Source: Turnera subulata (taxonomy: Eukaryota > Streptophyta > Magnoliopsida > Malpighiales > Passifloraceae). Taken from it: a DNA stretch of 64,000 nt. The stretch is from NCBI GenBank assembly GCA_028386065.3, contig JAKUCV010000176.1, forward strand, positions 206,938-270,937, in the 5' to 3' direction. The notes under the pieces are model-generated. The model did not search any database and was not told the DNA's origin. It saw nothing but the letters and a program-made list of their open reading frames with translations. Shown here piece after piece: positions 56,303-64,000 of this stretch (positions within the stretch are counted from its first letter, which is position 1; every line of letters begins with the position of its first letter). The position numbers were made by a program, and so were the translations under genes.

Positions 56303-59300
56303 TGTACCGCCACGGTTTTTTGTTTTTTTTTTAGATTAAAAAAAAAATAGATTCTGGTGACGGAAATAAAATTTATTTTCCTTGGAGTTATTAATTTTAA
56401 GTGGGTAATATGTCGTGTTCGAGTTTTCGTCGAATGTAAAATGCGTTTCTGGGTGAAACACGAAGTTAATCGTAGTTTTAGTCTAAACTACGTCGTTTTG
56501 GGTTAGAAAAAAAAACCTAGGGATGGGTCAACCTGGGCGAGTTGACCAAGCCAAGCCAAACGACACGTCGTTTTGGCCGGCTGGGTCAAGCCCTAGGCAC
56601 CCCCCTTTTCTTCTTCTTTCCTTTTTCCCTTCCCTTCCTATTTTTTTCTCCTTTTCGCCGCTGCCTTCAACGACTTTGTCTCCCACAATTTTCTTCATTC
56701 ATGCCATCAACGGCATGATACCCCACCATCTCTCCATTTTTCTTTTCCCTATCTCTTCCGTTTCTTCTCCCCTCAAATCGATTCCCAAAACCCATCACTC
56801 CTTCCCTTTCTCTCTCGCCAACACCAACACCATCTTCTTCCCCCCTCGTCGACGATCGCCTCTCCTTCACTGGTCGTCGTTGCTGCACCGAGGCCGGGTT
56901 GGGACGCCAGTTTAGGATTGGGCGGAGAACTCGAGATCGAGTTCGAGTGTATGCCGCCATCGCTCTCCGCAGCTGTGACGTGGAGGCCTGCGCGAGGTGT
57001 TGCCGCCACCGCGTCGTCGCCGTGCTGGTAAGCCTCGCCGCCCATCTATTCTTCTTCCTCCACTCGTCTCTTTAAGTTGTTATGGTTCATTGATGACGGT
57101 ATGTGTGCATTTGTTGGTGGCCGGTAATTGCTGGGTGGTGGGCTCGGCGTATGCGTGGGGGGTTGCTATGATTGGATTTTGGTCACGGGATGGCGATGTG
57201 TTTGATGGCGGTCTGTTGCTGGTGGTTCTGATTTCCGGTGGTAGAGCTTGCAGCACGTGATTCGTCACGCCGTTTGGACTCATCTTGGAGCTGTGGACGA
57301 TGGGCAGTGACGACCCACTTGTTCTTATTCCAGTAAGGATTCTATGCCACAATTTCCTAAATTCGAGTTGTTGTTGGTGGTGGTTTTGTTGAGAATTGGA
57401 TGATTATTGGATGATGGCAGATCGATTGTGGTAGTAGTGCAGCTGAGGCTTGTTTTCTTCTTGGTTTTGACTTTTCCGGCAAAGCTGACCGAAATCCGGC
57501 GAGGCTCGGGAATTTTCTGGCAAGGGCTCGGGTTCTGTCCAGCAGAACGTACTTTTCTTCTTCGATTACTAAAGGGTACTTATTTCCGGTTTAGTCCCGG
57601 TTTCGTTTGTATATGTTTTAATGGATTTATTGGGTGTATATACTTTTATTTCTATATGAGATTAGTGGATAATCGAGAGTGGGGAGTTAGAGAGTGTGGC
57701 CGGAAGACTTACCGACACGGATAGGGTTTTAGGTTGAACAACTCTTGGGCTCGGAAACAACTTTAGAACGATGTTTAGGAAAACCGGGCCCAGGCCCAAT
57801 AAAATAATTATAAAGCTTAGAATGTTTTCATGGACTTAAAGATTTGCACTTAAGGCCTAATAACAATTAAATAAGTTATGGACTTTATAGAACGGGCTTG
57901 AAGCCCAATTGGATAATTGGTTAGTATGGACTTAAAGAAGTGGGCCTTAGGCCCGAGAACCTGTTTATGAACTTAGACTCAGAGATTTCTTAATCGGATA
58001 GTTATGGTCGGGAATTACTCGGATTGAGTATACCCTAAGCATGCATGCACGGTTTTTACGTCTTAAATTGTGTAGTGATTATTTTATATGCCGGTATTCA
58101 GGCACGGGTAATACCCCGGGAGCTAGGGAGTCGGGCTCGAGGAGAAGTCATAATCAACTTTTCGAGGTGACATTACAAGTCTTTTACATATGTTTTGTGA
58201 ATGCATGTTGGTGTGGTTAGTTAGTTTACTTGCCTTGTTTGCTACATGCCGTGATTGAAATTATGTGCCTGTTTGCTCTCACATGTCTAATTTCGGTGTA
58301 AGTAATTGCTATGGAATATAACATGTTGTTATGTTTTGGCGATAGTGTGAGATTGTGGGCCAAAGGCCCGGATATGAGTATAATACATAAAGTTCACACA
58401 TTCCTGGAAAACATAATGTATGGTACACATAACTGTAAAGAACAACTAAGAATAAATTACTAAAATCTACTGTGAAGTCGACCGGTAGCCCCGAGGGAGG
58501 GTTGGATACCCTCGGGTCACTTTATGCGGTTTAGCATGGTTATCCCAGGGGAAGGTAGGTGCACCCTTGGAAGACTTGCACCAGTTAGGTGTGTCTGAGC
58601 GCACCCTCAGGGAGCTAGCAGCCACTCGAGGTTTATCGGTGGTTTTTGACCTCAGAATCTACCCCTTCTGAGGATTGACACTTGGGTTTCACACCCGGAT
58701 CTGATCAGATGCGCTACCGAGACTTGACTCACAGTAGAGGGCCCAGAATAATAACAAAATACGTTGAAACTGAACAATAAATACAATAATGCGAAAAGAT
58801 GACTATGTGTTGGTGTGTGATTCTAATATTGCTTGTATGCTATACTTGTGTTCGTGAACAACTCACCCCATGAGCATGACTTCACTTTTCATGTGTCCTT
58901 AGACTTTTGATGCTCACTGAGTAGGCGACTCACATAATCGCCACCGTTGCTTTTTAGACCTTAGTCAGCGTGTTGTTCTCGCCTCTATCTTTCGACTCGG
59001 AGTTCAGACGCGGATACCTTAGCAAGTAGTTGTGCATCATCTCTCGGTTGGATCCATAGAACCCATATGCATGTTGTTTTCTTTATCACGATTTTATGAT
59101 ATTCATCTTCCGCTGCCTAAGATTTATTTTGAGATGTCATAATTGGTTCATTACCTTGTTGGCAGTTTGCCGGGACCTGATTTGTGATATTATTTTGGCG
59201 TTTTGCCGGGTTGTTTTATGACTTATTAAGCTGATTTATTTCCTTACATTTTATGACATCTCGGTGTTAATAAGTATTTATGGATGATGTTTGTGTGTCG

Positions 59301-59408
59301 AGGCATAGGTTTACGTATCCCTGGTTTCAAGGGTATTTTCGAAAATTTCTTTCATTTAACTATTTTTTTTTTTATTCTCTTAAAAAAAATCTGGATACGG
59401 GCGCTTCA
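56303..59408 (+). mobile_element. Solo LTR of the Tekay/Del-type family (3.1 kb)
   Basis: It starts TGTACCGCCACGG and ends GGATACGGGCGCTTCA, co-linear with the LTR at 47772-50867 over its length. Shared anchors include CTACGTCGTTTTGG, GGCGGAGAACTCGAGATCGAG, GCCGGTATTCAGGCACGGGTAA and GTAGGCGACTCACATAATCGCCA. It is clearly more diverged than copies D/E. No internal region is attached. The flanks CCTCT/CCATT are at best a decayed target duplication. Plus ORFs at 56523-56915, 56997-57260 and 57407-57724 have no domains. Confidence 0.75.
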
Positions 59409-59664
59409 CCATTTATATAGAGCCTTCACAACATTCAAGCTTGCTCCTAACGATCAGAAAACTTTATAGAATTAATTTTCAAGTTCTAGTACCACATATA
59501 GAAACAATCTCTCCAGATTTGGGTTTTTTAAAACCAAAACTTTCCAAATTAAATTTCTATTATTTTAGAACTTGCCACATCTGTGAAGATCTTTCCGTAT
59601 CTTTGAAATATGACGCATTCAAAATATGTAATAATCTTTCAACGGTCCTACGGCATCCTAGATA
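59409..59664 (-). mobile_element. Copia LTR fragment, promoter-side part
   Basis: On the minus strand GGCTCTATATAAATGG supplies a TATA box at 59409-59425, placed as in a U3/R boundary of the LTR whose distal part ends at 55766. The fragment stops where the CACTA terminus begins. The ORFs here are unsupported. Confidence 0.4.
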
Positions 59665-60030
59665 CACTACAAATTTCCTATGGGTTTAGCTTCGGAAAAT
59701 TTGCCACAGCAGGGCTCTGTTGCAAAAATTGCCACGGATTAGCAACGGGATAGCTTAAAAAATTTTAGCCACGGACTAGCTTCAGCATTTTTCGTGTCAA
59801 AACTTACCATGTAGGTCCGATTTCTTTTAGCCAAGGAATAGCTTGGGCTTGTGTTGTAGAAAAAATGGTCAGTGGGTCCAACCTTATTTTGTCACGGATT
59901 AGAAACGGAAACATGCTGTGGCAAAAGTGGTTAGTGCGTCCAACCTCATTTTGCGACAGATTAGAAACGGAAAGACGCTATGGCAAAAATTGCCAAAGAC
60001 ATACTTCGGTGACTAATCCGTGGCAAAATT
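59665..60030. mobile_element. CACTA-type terminus with GCCACGG subterminal repeats
   Basis: It begins CACTACAAATTTCC and contains at least six TTGCCACGGATTAG-like motifs in both orientations, ending CTAATCCGTGGCAAAATTAA. It is the same family as 22320-22666, with a perfect 14-base terminal match. The element body lies to the right. No transposase follows. Confidence 0.65.
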
Positions 60031-61215
60031 AAATTGATCAATTAATTAATTTTTGTTTTTAAATTTATTTAACAATTGTGAAATTAGTTTTTATTCACTT
60101 GACACTTTTAAATTTTTTTAAAAAATTATTAGAATTATAATTAATAATTTATTAACATATAGAAAATATAATTTCAAAAGTATGAAATGGGATGGAGAAA
60201 AGGATTTCGAATACTAAAATGATAACATTTAAGATATTATTTTTTTCTTCAAATATTACTTAATAATAAAAAGAATTGACTAACAATTTTTTATTTTATG
60301 TATTGCATGGAGGTATTGGGAGAGAAAATTATATAATATTTATCACATAATTATCATAAAAATAGCAAGACATATGATGTAAATAATAAGAAAAGGAGAA
60401 GGAATACTAAGTTTACATGAATGAAATTTATTTTTATTAAAAATGTTTTAATATACGATATAAAATTAAAGGTCATTTAGAAAGTAAAAAAAATCAGAGT
60501 ATTAACTATTTTATATAACATAAAAAGAAAAATGTCAAATTTAAACCCTAATTTGTTGATCAAGTCTAAGATAAATAGTTTAAATAGGATTTGTCATCCC
60601 GTTGAATCTCCTATTACAATCCTATCTCAATTATATCATAAAAAGTTACCGGTAAAAATTCTCCATCTCACTCTCTTGAATTTACTCAAGAATATATCAT
60701 TTCATACACTTTATTGACTTAATTATGAGAGTGCTCTCGAGAATATAGACAGACATGGACTTCCTAGATGTACTCATTATCAATTGTATATCAAAACAAA
60801 TGATAAAAAAGTACATCATTATATAGTATTATGATATTATATATATATATATATGTATGTATGTATATATATATGTATGTATGTATATATATTATAGTAA
60901 TATAAGAAAAATAGAATATACTTAACATATTTCTATAAAAAAATGATGCATATTTTAAGTTATTCATAATGTTATACTAAGTCTCATGACTCTTAAAGCT
61001 CTTAATTAAAGGTAATAGTTTATCATATAATATTAACTAGTTTGATGGTCTGAGAAGAAAACATCTTTAATATAGGTACATCATTCAAGTTAGTTTTATA
61101 TTTCCTTTTTTTCCACTTTCTATCATAATCATCTTATTAGTTATGTTATTATAGATATTATACTAGTACAATACCCCGTGTGTCACACGGAAGACGATTG
61201 TTTATATGATGTATT
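60031..61215. other. AT-rich region
   Basis: No gene is seen; the frame at 60532-60717 is unsupported. A microsatellite lies at 60836-60894. A hairpin CCGTGTGTCACACGG lies at 61178-61192, just left of the solo LTR at 61216. Confidence 0.35.
60836..60894. repeat. Compound (TA)n/(TATG)n microsatellite
   Basis: Alternating ATATAT runs and GTATGTATGTAT blocks, about 59 bases. Confidence 0.9.
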
Positions 61216-62438
61216 TGTAGGTATCCGGTTCATGCAATTGACAATCAAAAGCACAAAATACAACATGTATGCGCAGCGGAAATACCGGATACACATGGAG
61301 GATCCATGTGAAGGGAGCTAAACCGTATAACAATTTTTACATACCTTGTTCAGTTGAGGTCTTTTACCCAACTGTAGAACCGAATCAGCTAGAGCCAGAC
61401 AAAGGCCTCGCCCCTCTACGGTATCCACACGAACCGTTGTAACCGGCTGAAGAGCGTCTCACGACTTCAACCCGAGCTCTCCCGAACTGGTGTGCTAGCA
61501 ACAGATTTCCGGGAGTTGTGTTTTAGGTGTTTAGTGTTCTTCCTTCTTTCACAAAGAAGAAGAAGCTAGTGTGTATGTGTTTTTGCTCTGGAAAAACTCA
61601 AAACAAGCAAGAGAAGAGCTAGAGAGTGATCTGATCACAAAGGTACTCTACCTCTCTATTTTCCATAATGCATAAGTGATAAGGCTAATGGCCAACACTA
61701 GGCCCCAAAGACCATGACCCTCATTATCTTGTCTCCACTAATGCATAATCAGATAACACACCACCATACCACTAACTCTGGTCAATAATTCAGATCATTA
61801 TTGTACCAAAACGACCCTGGTCCAACCACGGTCCAACCGCGGTCCAATCACACTTTGGTTCAACCATGGTCCAACCACGGTTCAACCACCTGCTCGAATC
61901 AACGGCTGTATGTGTGTGACCCTGTAGGCACTTGTACGTTCAGCAATAATCGTAAAATCTCATTTTACAATTATAAGAAAAGAGCGGCATCTAGCAACAC
62001 ATCATTGCCACCCGAACGACAAGATCAATACTGATTCCACGTGCCTCGGAACATGTCATCGTCCTTTCGTCCCATCATCAAGATCAAACACGAGACATGG
62101 AATATGCCAATCTCGTATATGTTTAATCTATGTTTCTTGATCCCCGAGTTAACTGTATAAAACGGATACCCGTGATATCACCATATCACCTAATCCGAGC
62201 ATGGCCATGCATTTAACAGTTCAACTCTATCAAGAAACCAAACGCTAGTCTTAATTTATTATTACAACCCATCCGTAATAATAATCGACTAGGGACATTT
62301 AAGAATATGAAATATTCTAGGGTTATAAGTATGTGCAAGCGTTTATCTCATAAACGATACTTATTGGAATAACCTTAATGTGTATACATGACTACAAATA
62401 ATCATCCATGATTGGCTTTTGGGCATATTACACTAACA
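61216..62438 (-). mobile_element. Solo LTR, family G, copy 2 (inverted)
   Basis: On the minus strand it runs from TGTTAGTGTAATATGCCC (62438) to CCGGATACCTACA (61216). Perfect target duplications GTATT lie at 61211-61215 and 62439-62443. It is 1,223 bp, about 300 shorter than copy 1, because of a deletion near 62230-62245 (between the complements of GACTAGCG and GTTTCTTGATAGAG). No internal region. The plus ORF at 61801-62034 is a translation of the short repeat array. Confidence 0.85.
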
Positions 62439-62977
62439 GTATTAACATTTGTTAAGAGAGATAAATGAATGGAGAATAAATAAGTTACAGTTTCATCAAA
62501 TTAAAAAATATTATATGATTTTTCTGCATAAATAAAAAAATTGATTAGTTAAACAAAAAATATAGAATAAAAAGAGAGTGATTGTGAAAAGGCAACAATA
62601 ATCTTCACTTGTATGAAAACATACAATTCAAAGATAAATTATTTTAAGAGAATGACTTTGAAGAACACTTTATTAGTGAGGAAGATAATTCAAAATGAAT
62701 AAAACTAATAAATTATATTACTATTTTAAAAATATAATTTCTTAAAATAATTTGAATTAAAAAGAGAACTTTAATATCACTATTTTTTAAAAGAGAGATA
62801 ATCTAAAAAGATAATTTAAAAGAACTTATTTTGAAGAGATAATTTGAATAAAAATATTAAAGAACTTGTAACCTAAAACAATGAAACATGTAACTCAAAT
62901 GGAGCCACATGTCTTCCTCACATTCTTTAAAAATTTCCATATGTCATTATTTCAATCACTCCTGAAACATGTCTCTG

Positions 62978-63019
<42 letters not shown>

Positions 63020-63340
63020 GATTATATGGTGCCATTACAAAAAATAAGCCATAGTATTTTTAATATATTTTAATACTCTAAATTTTAACTAATTTATTTA
63101 TAGAATTTTTTAATATTTTTTTGGATTTACCCTTATAAAAATTCTTGATAATTTTTTTAAAAAAAATTATCTTTTCCTAAAGCTTGTGTGATTTATTAAA
63201 CTTATTTCCAAAGGAAAAAATTTATCATTTATCTTTATTATTTATTTTGAAGGAATTTTTGGAATTTACTTTTGTATTTAATGCTTTTGTGGATTTAATT
63301 AAAACTAGTTTTTGAATAAAACGACAATGTTTTTTATCTG
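62439..63340. other. AT-rich region
   Basis: No gene or recognisable element. It contains repeated AAGAGA..ATAATTTAAA phrases (62640-62860) and the TA microsatellite. Confidence 0.35.
62980..63016. repeat. (TA)n microsatellite
   Basis: About 18 uninterrupted TA units. Confidence 0.95.
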
Positions 63341-64000
63341 TGAATGAAATATTCATTTACTTTGGTATTTATTGAACGAGAGCTTGCGTTTTGGCGGCCA
63401 AAGAATAGTGCTTGGTTGAAATTCCTAAACAACGTTGTTTAAGCTTTAAAAAATCCTAGAATTTGCACACCGTATAAAATACATTCTTAATCCTTTCCTC
63501 CTTCATTTTCCCTTTTTTCCTCTCTCTCTTCCGTCCGAGCCCTTTCTTGTATTCCTCTCTCCTTTGTTTTCTCCGCCTGCCATGAAACCCTACCACATTA
63601 CACAAACCTAGTTGCCGCCTATACCACACATCGCCACCACTACCACCATTTTTTCTTCCAATCTAACCCCTATGGGCTTGCCTGAACCAATAAGGTACCG
63701 AGGGGGAGATAACCATGGAGTTCTCCTCTGGCTTCTCGGGCGAGCCTGCCAAATGGCCTTAGTCTGACTGAGGAATAAACGGTAAGATCTTCCTCCTACT
63801 GTGTTGTTTTGAGATTGTTTGAGTTATTTTTTTATCTCTGGCCACAGCTAATATGTGTTGTTTTGGGACTTGTGGATTCGATTTTTATGGGTTTATTGGC
63901 AAAGTAGAGTTTGTTTTATCCGAGCTGGTTCGGGCGAGGCAGTGGGCACTGTCTCGGGTTTAGATCCAGCACTAGATAGTGTGGATCTGTATTGGTTCAA
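63341..64000 (+). promoter_or_regulatory. Promoter/leader-like region, possibly a diverged gypsy LTR, cut by window end
   Basis: TATA-like CCGTATAAAATAC at 63470-63482 is followed by a pyrimidine-rich leader (63490-63580). The pattern then parallels the mid part of the Tekay-type LTRs: a GGTAAGATC intron-donor-like site near 63781, a CTCGGGTTTAGATCCAGCAC phrase at 63953-63972 (compare CTCGGGTTTTATTCCAGCAC at 48942-48961). It could instead be the start of a host gene. No ORF of useful length is in view. Confidence 0.35.

Noticed and set aside
22653..59678. A single 37-kb CACTA element between the two matching termini
   Set aside because: The termini point the wrong way: CACTA faces outward from bodies lying left and right of the interval.
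61801..62034. ORF with PTTVQP/SNH-like repeats
   Set aside because: It is a reading of the short tandem array inside the solo LTR, in the complement of 52675-52745.

Overview
This is a transposable-element-dominated stretch of a flowering-plant nuclear genome, probably a eudicot with a large AT-rich repeat fraction. Reasons: every recognisable coding sequence belongs to a plant TE clade (Ty1/copia, Ty3/gypsy Athila-like and Tekay/Del-like, MULE, hAT, CACTA/En-Spm); a primer-binding site matches plant tRNA-Asp; several solo LTRs have target-site duplications; and plant-type GT-AG introns can be inferred in the MULE. I find no intact host gene, tRNA, rRNA, CRISPR array or bacterial operon. A run of N (10052-10776) shows this is a draft assembly.

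Layout. 1-1745 is the 3' end and LTR of a + strand copia element of SIRE/Maximus aspect. 2039-20640 is a nested stack. The outer layer is a second SIRE-like element (A) on the - strand: 3' LTR at 2039-3429, broken envelope-like ORF at 3740-7451 that is itself split by a 1.7-kb solo-LTR-like insert, and a pol remnant at 19806-20640. Inside A lies a + strand Ale/Retrofit-type copia element (C: gag at 8642-9742, pol remnant at 17305-19805). Inside the gag zinc knuckle of C sits a young, pol-less Athila-like gypsy element (B, 9743-17299) with an intact 883-codon gag-protease ORF.

20640-34100 is AT-rich decay: dispersed AT-rich repeats, a small retroposed fragment with a 17-bp target duplication, CACTA termini with subterminal repeats, a 305-bp tandem duplication, an En/Spm-type (Transposase_24) pseudogene, and remnants of two or three LTR elements. 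About 34115-51680 is one Mutator-like element (MULE): a - strand transposase pseudogene with an N-terminal PB1-like domain, MuDR DNA-binding domain, MULE core and SWIM finger, plus an oppositely oriented GRF-zinc-finger/coiled-coil/TM gene near its other end, bounded by similar inverted termini. Between its transposase start and its right end lies an 11.0-kb Tekay/Del-type gypsy insertion (39865-50867) flanked by the 5-bp duplication GAACT. That insertion is rearranged: its 5' half has been replaced by an inverted near-complete gag-pol copy, giving two pol arms of about 2.9 kb facing each other.

51680-64000 contains a hAT transposase remnant interrupted by a solo LTR (51813-53342), a copia LTR fragment interrupted by a 3.1-kb solo LTR of the Tekay family (56303-59408), a CACTA terminus, a second inverted solo LTR of the first family (61216-62438, perfect GTATT duplication), microsatellites, and a promoter/leader-like region cut by the window end.

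How the parts relate: the order of insertion can be read from interrupted reading frames and target duplications. The most intact element is B. The observation most worth pursuing is the inverted gypsy duplication inside the MULE, which is either a natural hairpin-RNA locus or an assembly error.
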